Both the position numbers and the translations under genes were made by a program. Of a stretch of DNA of 32,643 nucleotides, positions 1 to 8,856 are shown piece after piece. Numbering within the stretch: the first letter of the stretch is position 1; each line of letters starts with the position of its first letter. Location: NCBI GenBank assembly GCA_017559845.1, contig JAFYQQ010000015.1, forward strand, positions 1-32,643, read 5' to 3'. This DNA comes from Bacteroidaceae bacterium. GTDB taxonomy: Bacteria; Bacteroidota; Bacteroidia; Bacteroidales; Bacteroidaceae. The notes beneath the pieces were generated by a model. That model had not been told where the DNA came from. It saw only the letters and a list, made by a program, of their open reading frames with translations, and searched no databases.

Positions 1-1589
1 ACCGTAGGAGCATATCCACGGCGATTCTGGAAAAGGATTACCTGCTGGCGTTGTTCCAAAGCCGATTGTATGGTCTCAAGAAGTTGCGGACTGAAAGGGC
101 CTTTCATCAAACGCTTCCTCTGAAGTTCCTTCACATCCACTACCTCTATACGGGGCAACTGTACATTCTGGAATCGTGTTTTCAGAGCGACAAATCCGTA
201 TTTGCCAGACTGTACATTATAATAACTTTCAAGACAAGGTGTGGCGGAACCCAACAGCACCTTTGCCCCACTCTGATGGGCAAGCATTATGGCGGCATTG
301 CGGGCATGATAGCGCGGAGCCGGATCTTTCTGCTTGAAACTTTGCTCGTGCTCTTCGTCAATGATAACCAGCCCCAGGTTTTTAAACGGGAGAAAAATGC
401 TGCTTCGGACACCCAAAAGTATATCATAAGGCTTTTCGGAAAGCATTTTCTGATATACCTCCACACGTTCCGCATCGGGATAACGGGAATGGTAGACACC
501 CAGTCGGTTTCCGAAAATCCGTTTCAACCTTTCGGTCAGCTGCGTTGTCAACACAATCTCGGGAAGGAGATATAGCACCTGTTTGCCTTCATCCAAAGTT
601 TGTTTGATAAGGTGAGTGTAAACCTCGGTCTTCCCGCTACTGGTAACGCCATGCAAAAGGCAGACCGGACGGCGGGTCCACTCTTCGCGAATGCTTTCCA
701 AGGCCTGTGTCTGAGCATCGCTCAGCGCATGCAAAAAGATTTCCCCTTCCATGTCCGAAGTATCCAACCTGCCGACTTGGCGGTCATAGGTTTCGAATAT
801 ACCCTTGGTACGGAGTGCATTGAACGCTGATACCGGGCTGCCAGAAACGGCTTGCACAAGTTGGGATTTTGACACTTCTTTCAACAAAACCGGATTTTGC
901 ATTTTTATAGCAAATGCTGCTTCGGAGAGTGTCAGGTATGCCTGCAACAGTTCAAATTGTTTGGGCGAACGTTTTTCCAGCGTATCATAAAGCTGAACCA
1001 GTTTTGTCTCATCAAAAAAGTCTTCGGACAATCGGACACAATGCAGAAACCGCGGTTTATACTGACGACGGACTTCTTCTTTTATTACTACAGCGCCCAT
1101 ATCCAAAAGACGACGAACTACAGGAAGTACATTCTGCAAGTCAGTGCTTCGCTGCAACTCGCTCACCTTCTTCCCATTGCCGTCTGAAAGGACATCCATG
1201 ACCATTTGTTCTGACGGTTTCAACGGATGATCGGCTTCGAAATCCATATTGGATTCCACCACACTTTCACTTTCGAGTTTCAAGCCAGAAGGCAAAGCGG
1301 CCTTGTAGACCTCGCCAATGCTACACAAATAGTAATCTGCAATCCACTGCCAAAGTTTCAATTGATCGGGCAACAATATCGGTGTCTGATCCAGCAGTTC
1401 CAAGATATCCTTGGTGGCATAATCGGGCTTTGCATTGTGCAACCGCATCACTATGGCTGTGTACACCTTTCTGGCACCAAAAGGCACCAAAACACGACAG
1501 CCGACCTGGACATTAAGTTCCAAGTCGGCTGGTATGTTATAGGTGTACACTCCGTCTAAAGGCAGAGGCAAAACAACATCTGCATACAT
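1..1589 (-). CDS. priA: Primosomal protein N' (replication restart helicase PriA), 3' end cut off by window edge
   Basis: PriA is a superfamily 2 DNA helicase that recognises stalled forks and reloads the replisome in the cytoplasm. About 529 N-terminal residues are visible. The start MYADVVLPLPL at 1589 matches the usual beginning of the family's 3'-DNA-binding domain. The Walker A motif HGVTSSGKTEVY has its lysine at about residue 320 (bases 630-632). The DEEH box of motif II is at about residues 411-414 and is followed by EQSFKQKDPAPRYHARN, a PriA signature. LLGSATP (motif III) and LFQNRRGYAPT lie close to the edge. The zinc-binding cysteines and the helicase C-lobe are outside the window. 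The gene starts 22 bp after gldN with no terminator between, so it is probably the last gene of the secretion operon. The family call is secure. Confidence 0.96.
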   Translation of the reverse strand, partial: MYADVVLPLPLDGVYTYNIPADLELNVQVGCRVLVPFGARKVYTAIVMRLHNAKPDYATKDILELLDQTPILLPDQLKLWQWIADYYLCSIGEVYKAALPSGLKLESESVVESNMDFEADHPLKPSEQMVMDVLSDGNGKKVSELQRSTDLQNVLPVVRRLLDMGAVVIKEEVRRQYKPRFLHCVRLSEDFFDETKLVQLYDTLEKRSPKQFELLQAYLTLSEAAFAIKMQNPVLLKEVSKSQLVQAVSGSPVSAFNALRTKGIFETYDRQVGRLDTSDMEGEIFLHALSDAQTQALESIREEWTRRPVCLLHGVTSSGKTEVYTHLIKQTLDEGKQVLYLLPEIVLTTQLTERLKRIFGNRLGVYHSRYPDAERVEVYQKMLSEKPYDILLGVRSSIFLPFKNLGLVIIDEEHEQSFKQKDPAPRYHARNAAIMLAHQSGAKVLLGSATPCLESYYNVQSGKYGFVALKTRFQNVQLPRIEVVDVKELQRKRLMKGPFSPQLLETIQSALEQRQQVILFQNRRGYAPT

Positions 1590-1611
1590 ATTTGTGTGCG
1601 GTTCAAAAAAG

Positions 1612-2664
1612 TTATCTGCGTTGTCTGCGCACACTTACACGCGGTGCGCTGCTGCTCTTTTCACCGCTGCTGGCCTTACTTCCCGTACGGCGACGGCTGT
1701 TATTCTCTTCTACAGTGGTCTTGTTTCTGTTCTTCGCGGACTTGGCAGGTTTAGTAGTTGCCACACTGTCAACCTTGGTTGAGTCCTGAGGTTGTTTCCA
1801 AATTCGGTCCTCGAAATCTGTCAGCTGTTTTTCAATTTTCTTTTGTTCCTTCACCATTGCGCTGTCATCCTTGCAATAAGCGGCCAAAACACGTCCTTGA
1901 AGGTTATTGGTCATGTAAATCTTGCCCTCATAATGATTCATCGTGAAGAAATCATTTGCAGTCAAGTTGGATACATTATTCAAGTTGCTTCCCATCATGG
2001 GCAGACGAGACAGCCATGAAGCCACATCTTCGTAGTTGATCCAAAACAAAGGAGTTGGCGTAACTTCACCTCCAAAATCATCTTCCGCACGCATCCAGAT
2101 AGGACAAAGCGCTGTCACGCGTGTATTGAATGTGCCGGTACGCTGATCAAAATAGATGCTTTCCTTAATATAATAACTTGTCACCTCTGCACTGGGCACA
2201 TCACTGTCTGCAACAGACAGACGGCCGTCCTTTTCTTCAAAGTAGATGCTCTTGTCTTCCAGAAAGCTCTTTACCTCAAGACGATCTTCCTTTTCAAAAG
2301 ACTCGGAGCCATCCAAGTTATATTTATAAGCGGGAACTCTTCCTGTCAAAACCAAACGGAACAGATAAGTAAACAGATTTACCTGACGTCCTTTCGGCTC
2401 TACGGGGTAATACATCGGCGCATTCTTGTCCTTTGTCAAGTCCAACTGACGGTATATGTCGCGACGCCACACCACATCCTCGGGCATAGGGACAGCTGTG
2501 GGGAATTGCAACGTTGCTCTATCAACCGTTGTTTTGGCTGTTGTACCAGTCGTAGCTTTCTTACGGGCTGCTGAGGCTGTGGCAGTACGGCTCTTGGCAG
2601 GCTGCGCCAAACAGGCTGTGCCAAACATTGCCGCTGTAATTATAAATAGGAATATACGCTTCAT
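1612..2664 (-). CDS. gldN: Type IX secretion ring protein GldN/PorN
   Basis: GldN/PorN is a periplasmic T9SS protein that forms a large ring with the lipoprotein GldK under the outer membrane. The 350-aa product starts with a signal peptide (basic MKR, hydrophobic core, likely cut ACLA|QPAK near residue 20). A conserved GldN core spans about residues 60-290, with DVVWRRDIYRQLDL and MYYPVEP near its start and LFWINYEDVASWL later. After the core comes a hydrophilic tail of roughly 60 residues rich in Lys, Arg, Ser and Thr that ends in RVSVRRQRR. It is low-complexity and looks disordered. The gene sits 18 bp after gldM and 22 bp before priA. A cysteine at residue 18 is not in a good lipobox, so I favour ordinary signal peptidase cleavage over lipidation. 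Confidence 0.93.
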   Translation of the reverse strand: MKRIFLFIITAAMFGTACLAQPAKSRTATASAARKKATTGTTAKTTVDRATLQFPTAVPMPEDVVWRRDIYRQLDLTKDKNAPMYYPVEPKGRQVNLFTYLFRLVLTGRVPAYKYNLDGSESFEKEDRLEVKSFLEDKSIYFEEKDGRLSVADSDVPSAEVTSYYIKESIYFDQRTGTFNTRVTALCPIWMRAEDDFGGEVTPTPLFWINYEDVASWLSRLPMMGSNLNNVSNLTANDFFTMNHYEGKIYMTNNLQGRVLAAYCKDDSAMVKEQKKIEKQLTDFEDRIWKQPQDSTKVDSVATTKPAKSAKNRNKTTVEENNSRRRTGSKASSGEKSSSAPRVSVRRQRR

Positions 2665-2682
2665 ATCTCTTGTATAGGGGGA

Positions 2683-4248
2683 TTACTTGATAATTACTTC
2701 CATGGCACCACTCAGGGTTCTTTCAACTCCATCGGGACCTACTGCTTGAATATTGGTAATATAGAAACGCTTGTTACGCGAAAGCGCTCTGATTTGGTTC
2801 TTCTGACGATCGGAGAATTTCGGTCCCTCACTGCGATAAGGTACTGCATTTCCCATTGCATCATAGAAAACAGTCTCAAAACGGACAACACTGAATTCTA
2901 TATTAAGGAGACCGTCATCGATAGCAGCACCAATTCCTTCACTTCCCATCAAAACCTGCTTGGACAAATTTCCTCCGCGGAAATGTTCAGGATTGCCATC
3001 TGCATCGTTATATGCGATATAGGCTGTGGGGTCGGGCAATTTGCGAACACGGAAACCAAACTTGCCCATTACTTGGGAACGGCCTTCGTTGCGGGCAGAA
3101 ACGGTGATTTCAACATCGCTACCCACTGTTTCGGGACGTGCGATGAATTTGCCATTTCCTTTTGCCTCAAGACTTCCACCTGACATGGAAGCGGTAATCT
3201 GATTGTTAGGAACACCTGGCACACTCACACTAATGGGGTTGTCGTATCCGGCATAAAGCACATTCATAATATCCGCACTTACCGTAGCACTGGGGGCTAC
3301 AACCGTATATTTCTGCTCAAAGTCGCGACGGACTTTCTCTCCATCCCCGTTTACCATCTCAATATGGCCGTTCAAAGTGAAATCACCGGTTCGTCCGCAG
3401 ATTGTCTCATACAAGCCATTTTCTGACTGAATTTCTTTTCCGCCGACAAAAATCGTTGGGCGACGTGTGGTATCCACAGCAGCCATGATTATCTGTGCGC
3501 TGAACTTGCCTCCCTGCACTACAGTCTGCGAATTAGGAATCACATACGCATTCAATTGGTTCACACGAACGTCCTTCACATCCACATTTCCAATCAGATT
3601 GTGCAACACCTGTCCTTCTGCATAACGCACGTCACTCTGCAATTTGGTCAGCAATGTGACAGCAGCAGCAGTTGGCATGTTCTCAAACATATACTCCTGC
3701 CAGTTTTTGCCCAATGTGCGTATCTCATGAGGCACATCTGTGTTCAGATTACTGATGATGATGGCACGCTTTGCAGTATCTGTGACCATTTCCGAAATTT
3801 TGTCGCGGTAATTGTTTATCGCATTATAGAGTTCTTCGCCTCTTCCTCTAACCGGCGCAAGCATGATATGGGTACTGGCTTCCAGGTCCTCACGGTTTTT
3901 GATGGCATCCACTCTACCGTCTTCACCATCACTTTTCTTCACGATGGCCACCTTCAGTTCTTCTGCCAGATTGAAAAGCGAATCACTGATGCCGCGCACA
4001 TACAGAGCCTTGTCATACCATGCCTTAACCTTCGTTGGATTTGCCTTCATCTGCGCCTCAAAGTTTGTATAGATACTTTGATTCGTAGAAGTGGCATTCT
4101 CTGTGGTACGATTCAGACTTTCTTCCACCAACGAAAATCCATTCAGCACATCGCTTGATACATTCAGTGCTAACATGGCCATCATCACAACGTACATCAG
4201 ATTGATCATCTTCTGACGTGGCGAAATCCTTTTCTTCTTTATTGGCAT
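2683..4248 (-). CDS. gldM: Type IX secretion motor protein GldM/PorM
   Basis: GldM/PorM has one inner-membrane helix and a long periplasmic arm. It forms the T9SS motor with GldL and transmits energy from the proton gradient to the GldK/GldN ring. The 521-aa product has the expected layout: a short basic cytoplasmic start (MPIKKKRISPRQKM), one hydrophobic helix at about residues 15-32 (INLMYVVMMAMLALNVSSD), a helical region to about residue 220, and then several beta-rich domains to the end. The size matches the family (about 510-520 aa). The ATG at 4248 is the only sensible start because the basic tail and helix follow at once. The gene lies 46 bp after gldL and 18 bp before gldN on the same strand. 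Confidence 0.95.
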   Translation of the reverse strand: MPIKKKRISPRQKMINLMYVVMMAMLALNVSSDVLNGFSLVEESLNRTTENATSTNQSIYTNFEAQMKANPTKVKAWYDKALYVRGISDSLFNLAEELKVAIVKKSDGEDGRVDAIKNREDLEASTHIMLAPVRGRGEELYNAINNYRDKISEMVTDTAKRAIIISNLNTDVPHEIRTLGKNWQEYMFENMPTAAAVTLLTKLQSDVRYAEGQVLHNLIGNVDVKDVRVNQLNAYVIPNSQTVVQGGKFSAQIIMAAVDTTRRPTIFVGGKEIQSENGLYETICGRTGDFTLNGHIEMVNGDGEKVRRDFEQKYTVVAPSATVSADIMNVLYAGYDNPISVSVPGVPNNQITASMSGGSLEAKGNGKFIARPETVGSDVEITVSARNEGRSQVMGKFGFRVRKLPDPTAYIAYNDADGNPEHFRGGNLSKQVLMGSEGIGAAIDDGLLNIEFSVVRFETVFYDAMGNAVPYRSEGPKFSDRQKNQIRALSRNKRFYITNIQAVGPDGVERTLSGAMEVIIK

Positions 4249-4294
4249 TGGTTGTATTCTAATCGAATTGTTCTACTTCTATTGGCTAAACCCT

Positions 4295-5113
4295 TCATGA
4301 ATTATTTGCAACCGGTGCTGTACCCATGTTTACGGTAAGCGCCTGTATCATGCGGGCATAAACATTATTGAGTTCCTCAATCTGTTGTGCCATTCTGCGG
4401 GTCTGTTCGTCAATCTGCTCAATGGTACTAACCTGCTTGCTGATATTGCGCAACTGCAACTCATAAACCGTTGCGATGCCAGTAAGTGTGCGGTTCAGGT
4501 TCTCCATTTCCTCACTGTCTGTACTCATACGGTTAGCCTGTGCTTTTACGCGGCCCAACACTTCAGTCAGTTCGGTCAGTTCTTCTGCATAGTTCTTCAC
4601 TGCTTCCTCAATTGTGGCAGGATCTGTTGCCTTAATCATATCGGGATCGGCTGCATTTCCACCCTTAATTCTGCTCAACACCAACTGTGCCTCAGCGGCT
4701 GCCTGACCTGCGGCAGCCAGATTCGCAGCAGCAGCACTCAAGCCAGCACCAGCAGTCAATGCGCCATGATCCACACCAGCAGCATTGCCACTGATAACAA
4801 CAGGTTCTGCGGTGTTGATAACAGCGCCCTCGGGAAGGGGACTTCCGCCAGCTACAATTACCGAAGGCCCTGCAGAAACAGTTGCGTTCTCTGAAGGTGT
4901 TTTCTCATAAGTCTTTTCAAAACCGGAGATGAAGAATACAAAAACTTCGGTACCCATACCAATGAAAAGCATCATATTTGCACCTGGAATGTGTGTGAGT
5001 TTGAACAAGGTTCCCAAAATAACAATGGCTGCACCCCAGCTGTACGCATAGTTCATGAACACTTGTCCAGATGGAGAGTCCATCCATCGCTGTATTTTTA
5101 ATATCGGATTCAT
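4295..5113 (-). CDS. gldL: Type IX secretion motor protein GldL/PorL
   Basis: GldL/PorL is the proton-channel subunit of the T9SS rotary motor in the inner membrane. The 272-aa product has two hydrophobic helices near the N-terminus, about residues 20-38 and 46-64. Lys38 in LGTLFKLTH and Glu56 in GMGTEVFVFFISGFE occupy the positions of the charged residues that family studies link to proton use (Flavobacterium johnsoniae K27 and E49, by my own alignment). The cytoplasmic part contains an unusually alanine-rich stretch at about residues 110-145 and then a long helical, coiled-coil-like region (about 165-260) with repeated EEMENLNR and QQIEELNN type segments. The gene is 42 bp after gldK and 46 bp before gldM, in the standard order. 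Confidence 0.95.
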   Translation of the reverse strand: MNPILKIQRWMDSPSGQVFMNYAYSWGAAIVILGTLFKLTHIPGANMMLFIGMGTEVFVFFISGFEKTYEKTPSENATVSAGPSVIVAGGSPLPEGAVINTAEPVVISGNAAGVDHGALTAGAGLSAAAANLAAAGQAAAEAQLVLSRIKGGNAADPDMIKATDPATIEEAVKNYAEELTELTEVLGRVKAQANRMSTDSEEMENLNRTLTGIATVYELQLRNISKQVSTIEQIDEQTRRMAQQIEELNNVYARMIQALTVNMGTAPVANNS

Positions 5114-5155
5114 TTCTTTTCTGATTTATATTGATGGTATTATTGTTTCTTCACT

Positions 5156-6607
5156 TTATTTCTTGCGGCCTCGGCTGCTTGTTCCACGGGTATCGCTTAT
5201 CATTGTGCGCACACAGCGGAAACCCACATAACTACGGGGTTGGTTCTGGTATTCATAACCACGCCACGCACTGCGTATCAGGCTCTCGGGATCTTTCCAA
5301 CTTCCGCCACGCACACTTTTTCGTTTCAAACGATAAGGATCTTCCTTGGCTGCATTGTATTTGAGATCCGGGTTCATGTCACTCATGCTTTCCACGCCCG
5401 ATTCCACATATACTGTGCTGGTCCATTCGGCCACATTACCGGCCATATCATACAGACCATTGCTGTTAGCGCTGAAAATACCGCATTTACTGGTTATCAG
5501 ACTACCGTCCATTGTATAGTTTCCTCTGTCCGGTTTGAAATTGGCATAGAAACATCCCTTATCGCTCTTTACTTCTCCTGACTCCCAAGGGAAGGGATTT
5601 CCACTTTTTCCACGGGCAGCGTATTCCCATTCTATTTCTGTGGGCAGACGGAAACGCTGGATTTGACGCGCATATCCGCCCATTCCTTTCATCAGATAAT
5701 CGGTACGCCATGCACAGAAAGCATTTGCCTGCTCCCAAGTTACGCCCACAACGGGATAGTCATCGTATACAGGATTGCTGAAATACAGTTTCATGTAACG
5801 TTCATTATCTGCATTCTGGAAGTCATTCACCCAGCAAGTGGTATCCGGATATATGTTCACGATGTAAGTGTTTAGAAAATCCCACGGTCCGCTAAGAGGA
5901 CGGGTAATGGTCTGACGGACAATACGACCTTCATCATCAACCCATGCAGTATCCTTACTAATCATAACCTGTTCTGTGCTAACAGTATTGTCCGTATTCA
6001 AATCTCTTTCTTCCGGATTCATACGGTGTTTGCGCAAAGCGGCTGCCGCATAGTCATAAACCTCATAACGATAGTTCATCTGACTGGCATCCAACATTAC
6101 AGTACCGTCAATGGGATGAGTTACATACACGCTCTCAATGGCACGCAATTCGTCCTCTGTAGCCTTGCGCCATGGTATGGGTTTGCTCCAGTTCAGATAG
6201 GGAGTAATGGGATTTCCTTCTTTGTCTTCCTCTATCTTATAAGTCTCATCACCGCCATAAGCCGGATCAGCCAGACGCTCACGAATGATGCTATCACGCA
6301 CCCAGTATACAAACTGTCTGTATTTTGCGTTGCTAACCTCGTGTTCGTCCATCCAAAAACCGTCCACACTGATTTCACGTGCAGGAAATCCGGCACCCCA
6401 AAGCGTGTCGTTTTCGGCAAGCCCCACTTTCAGGGAACCTTTGTTTACCGCCACCATACCATAAGGTGTGGGTTCTGATATGGTTGTGCCACGCACTCCT
6501 ATCAGCTCACCCCCAACCGCATTGGCTGTTGTGCTGCTTCCCATACAACCTGTCAGACAAGCCATCAGACCAATCAGGGCCAATATTCTTATAGGTTTTC
6601 TTTTCAT
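5156..6607 (-). CDS. gldK: Type IX secretion ring lipoprotein GldK/PorK
   Basis: GldK/PorK is an outer-membrane lipoprotein facing the periplasm that forms the T9SS ring with GldN. The 483-aa product begins with a lipoprotein signal ending in the lipobox LTGC (Cys21). Residues from about 50 to 475 form a domain of the formylglycine-generating-enzyme/sulfatase-modifying fold: VDGFWMDEHEVSNAKYRQF near the start, RFRLPTEIEWEYAARG and GLYDMAGNVAEWT in the middle, SVRGGSWKD and YVGFRCVRT at the end. The fold is structural in GldK and no sulfatase-activating role is implied. The gene lies 9 bp after porP and 42 bp before gldL. A stand-alone sulfatase-modifying protein is excluded by the neighbouring gldLMN. 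Confidence 0.95.
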   Translation of the reverse strand: MKRKPIRILALIGLMACLTGCMGSSTTANAVGGELIGVRGTTISEPTPYGMVAVNKGSLKVGLAENDTLWGAGFPAREISVDGFWMDEHEVSNAKYRQFVYWVRDSIIRERLADPAYGGDETYKIEEDKEGNPITPYLNWSKPIPWRKATEDELRAIESVYVTHPIDGTVMLDASQMNYRYEVYDYAAAALRKHRMNPEERDLNTDNTVSTEQVMISKDTAWVDDEGRIVRQTITRPLSGPWDFLNTYIVNIYPDTTCWVNDFQNADNERYMKLYFSNPVYDDYPVVGVTWEQANAFCAWRTDYLMKGMGGYARQIQRFRLPTEIEWEYAARGKSGNPFPWESGEVKSDKGCFYANFKPDRGNYTMDGSLITSKCGIFSANSNGLYDMAGNVAEWTSTVYVESGVESMSDMNPDLKYNAAKEDPYRLKRKSVRGGSWKDPESLIRSAWRGYEYQNQPRSYVGFRCVRTMISDTRGTSSRGRKK

Positions 6608-6616
6608 ACTCTATTA

Positions 6617-7558
6617 TTATAATAGTCTCACACTCTTGTGTTTGTTCTTTCCTTTCTTAAAGAGGTTCAAATCCGTCTGGTATCCCAACACCAACTCATG
6701 CGTGCCGTGAAGGGCGCCAATTCCTCCTGTATATATTTCGTAGGCATAGCCCACATTTATTCCATGGAAGTCAATGCCCAACAATACTGTCGCACTTCTC
6801 GTCGGGCTGTAGGACAGACCTCCGTACATCTTGTGCTTGCTACCCGAATAGGCAAGTCTTGCGGTCACGTCGGCTCTCCAATCCATCAGATCCGTTCTGA
6901 ATGCAGCATCCGTACACAATGCATACTGCTTGTTGCGGAAGGGAAGACGATAGCCGCCATTGACATAAAACGTGGGGTCCACACTTATTTCGTATGCCTT
7001 TTCATCTCCCAACGTAATGGTCGGTCCCATACAATGCATCACGCTCACGCCCGCATACCATATCTTCTTATAGCTGTAACGCAAGCCCACATCCAAATCA
7101 AAAGCCGTACCTTTCACCTCATTCGAGGCGAAAGCGGGATCACTACTGTCTTCCATATCCAGGTCTCCGCCATTCACGCCTTGGCTCAGCATGGCAGGCC
7201 TCACGCCCACACTGGCTCGCCCGCCCCAAAGTTTCTGGTGATAGGCATACTGGAATGACAGTTTCTTTGTGCTGAACACTCCGGCGGCATCGTTCAAGAA
7301 CGCCACTCCCATACCATGGCTTGGGCTCAGGAAGAACACTGGCAAATCTGCACCCACAAACATTGTGGCTGGGGCATCTTCAAAGCCCACCATTTGCATA
7401 CTGTAGGCTCCCTGCACATTGAGCATGCCATCCAACCCTGTGGCTGCAGGATTGTAAAAAGACTGCAGCGCCCAATAGTTGGAGAACGCCACATCGTACT
7501 GTGCCCTACACACTAAAGCACTCAGCACGAACAGTCCTATCCAGCACAGTCGTTTCAT
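6617..7558 (-). CDS. porP: PorP/SprF-family outer-membrane protein of type IX secretion
   Basis: PorP/SprF proteins are outer-membrane beta-barrels that work with the T9SS, where they are thought to help link the complex to the cell surface or to particular cargo. The product is 313 aa when started at 7558. I prefer this ATG because a clean signal peptide follows (MKRLCWIGLFVLSALVCRAQ); the in-frame ATG 30 bp upstream (7588) would put ten extra residues in front of it. The family start AQYDVAFSNYWALQSFYNPAATG is clear, followed by alternating short strands to the end (GLSYSPTRSATVLLGIDF, HGTHELVLGYQTDL). It is the first gene of the porP-gldKLMN-priA run. The 106 bp upstream hold no exact TAnnTTTG box, so the operon promoter is unresolved. 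Confidence 0.9.
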   Translation of the reverse strand: MKRLCWIGLFVLSALVCRAQYDVAFSNYWALQSFYNPAATGLDGMLNVQGAYSMQMVGFEDAPATMFVGADLPVFFLSPSHGMGVAFLNDAAGVFSTKKLSFQYAYHQKLWGGRASVGVRPAMLSQGVNGGDLDMEDSSDPAFASNEVKGTAFDLDVGLRYSYKKIWYAGVSVMHCMGPTITLGDEKAYEISVDPTFYVNGGYRLPFRNKQYALCTDAAFRTDLMDWRADVTARLAYSGSKHKMYGGLSYSPTRSATVLLGIDFHGINVGYAYEIYTGGIGALHGTHELVLGYQTDLNLFKKGKNKHKSVRLL

Positions 7559-7664
7559 CCTATATGATATAACGGCAAAAAGCGCCATAATATTGTACCA
7601 TTTTCGTAAAAAAACGGCATGATTTCATTCTCTTTTTATTTTCCTTGGGCAAAAGCATCTGTAT

Positions 7665-8642
7665 TTATGGCTTTTTCAAGGGCATTACTACCACTTCGTA
7701 ATACGCTCCCGTACAGTTGGGACCAACCGTAAAGTGAGGACGTCCCTTTATGATGTCTGTGCCGAAAAGGTGTACATGGCCGGCAAATGTGGCCAAGAGA
7801 TTTGGTGCCTCCACCAATGTGTCGTAAAAGTCATAATCAACCTTCTTGTGGCCTTCTGGCCATTGGTTTCTGCGTTCAATCTTGTATCCGCCATCAGTTG
7901 CGGCTCCCCACTGGGGATGGCCGATGCCATATCCGACAGAGCGAGAAGGGGCATACAGCGGGATGTGCTGAAACAGGATGAACGGTTCATCCCTTCGTGC
8001 TTCTTCACGAATGAACTGCAGTTGTCGCTCCTCAATTTCATTGTTTGAAGTGTCAAAGAATAGCAGGCGTACTCCTTTGTGTTCCACGCCATACGCCACG
8101 GGGTCATTGTCTCTGAACAACGGCATCAGGCGTTCTTGGCGCCACTTTTTCCGAAGTTCCTGGCTTGTGCCTTCCATTCCCTCGTAATGCCAATCGTGGT
8201 TTCCGCACGTATAATAATAAGGTATGCCGACCTCGTCCATCACCATTTTTACCCATTCCACGGCTTTTTCTGAAGGATAGCTTACAATGTCCCCCAAAAG
8301 GGCGATTACATCGGCGCCTCGCTTCTTTGCCAGGGAGACGGTCTCGCGGAAAGCCTTTTCGGGATTTGTCTTTTCTCCCGTGCGAAAATGTTTTGTCTCG
8401 TGATATGCCGATGCCATACGTGCGCTGTATTGGCGGAAAGGCTCTTCTCTGTCATCACTCATCCACAAGTGTGTGTCTGCAATTACAAAGATACAAAGCG
8501 TATCCATTACTGCAGACGAGTATATCTTCACTTGCTCTCCCGTGCAGGAATGAATCACTTCCTGCCTGGACTTCTTGGCTTGAGAAAGCAACGGCGTCAA
8601 AAACAGGACAAAAAGGGTACAAATTCTATACAAACTATTCAT
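7665..8642 (-). CDS. Secreted calcineurin-like metallophosphoesterase
   Basis: This is a two-metal phosphoesterase of the calcineurin-like family that is exported from the cytoplasm (N-terminal signal, likely cut LLSQA|KKS near residue 22). All metal-binding motifs are present in order: DTH at residues 56-58, GD at 117-118, GNHD at 147-150, H226 in FQHIPLY, and GHVH at 288-291. The 325-aa length is normal for a single-domain member with signal peptide. The substrate cannot be read from the sequence; purple-acid-phosphatase-like and nucleotide or phospholipid phosphodiesterase activities are all possible. It is preceded by its own consensus -7 box and lies 106 bp before porP. A shared transcript with the secretion genes is possible because I see no strong terminator in that gap. 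Confidence 0.88.
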   Translation of the reverse strand: MNSLYRICTLFVLFLTPLLSQAKKSRQEVIHSCTGEQVKIYSSAVMDTLCIFVIADTHLWMSDDREEPFRQYSARMASAYHETKHFRTGEKTNPEKAFRETVSLAKKRGADVIALLGDIVSYPSEKAVEWVKMVMDEVGIPYYYTCGNHDWHYEGMEGTSQELRKKWRQERLMPLFRDNDPVAYGVEHKGVRLLFFDTSNNEIEERQLQFIREEARRDEPFILFQHIPLYAPSRSVGYGIGHPQWGAATDGGYKIERRNQWPEGHKKVDYDFYDTLVEAPNLLATFAGHVHLFGTDIIKGRPHFTVGPNCTGAYYEVVVMPLKKP

Positions 8643-8674
8643 TCTTTTTATTGCATTTACACGGTTTTCTTATG

Positions 8675-8682
8675 CAAAGTTA
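8675..8682 (-). promoter_or_regulatory. Bacteroidetes -7 box for the metallophosphoesterase
   Basis: Read on the minus strand the site is TAACTTTG, an exact match to the Bacteroidetes -7 consensus TAnnTTTG, 32 bp before the ATG. No good TTTG -33 box lies at 19-21 bp, only a T-rich run. Confidence 0.6.
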
Positions 8683-8771
8683 CAAAAAAACATCAAAAAC
8701 ATGAGAACCTCTCCTATATTTTATTGGACAAGTGTATTACGAAACATCAAACAAAGAAAAGTTCTGGCAAT

Positions 8772-8813
8772 CAAAGGGGAAGGCAATGTGGCACCACATC
8801 GCCTTCCCCTTTG
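8772..8813. terminator. Long near-perfect hairpin after GH97 gene
   Basis: Thirteen bases at 8772-8784 (CAAAGGGGAAGGC) pair perfectly with 8801-8813. Inside, ATGTGG (8786-8791) pairs with CCACAT (8794-8799) after one A/C mismatch, leaving a two-base loop, so nearly the whole 42 bp folds. It lies 44 bp past the GH97 stop codon and upstream of the metallophosphoesterase promoter. It probably ends GH97 transcription, though the T run after it is short. Confidence 0.7.
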
Positions 8814-8856
8814 TATACGTTTGCATCAAACCCTCCCCCTTGCGAGGAGGCATTGA

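Noticed and set aside
51..575. 174-codon open frame on the plus strand
   Set aside because: It is antisense to priA, whose helicase motifs are clear on the minus strand.
3556..4158. 200-codon open frame on the plus strand
   Set aside because: It is antisense to gldM, a firmly identified gene.
7559..7588. Longer porP start at 7588
   Set aside because: It would place ten residues in front of a textbook signal peptide that begins at the ATG at 7558.
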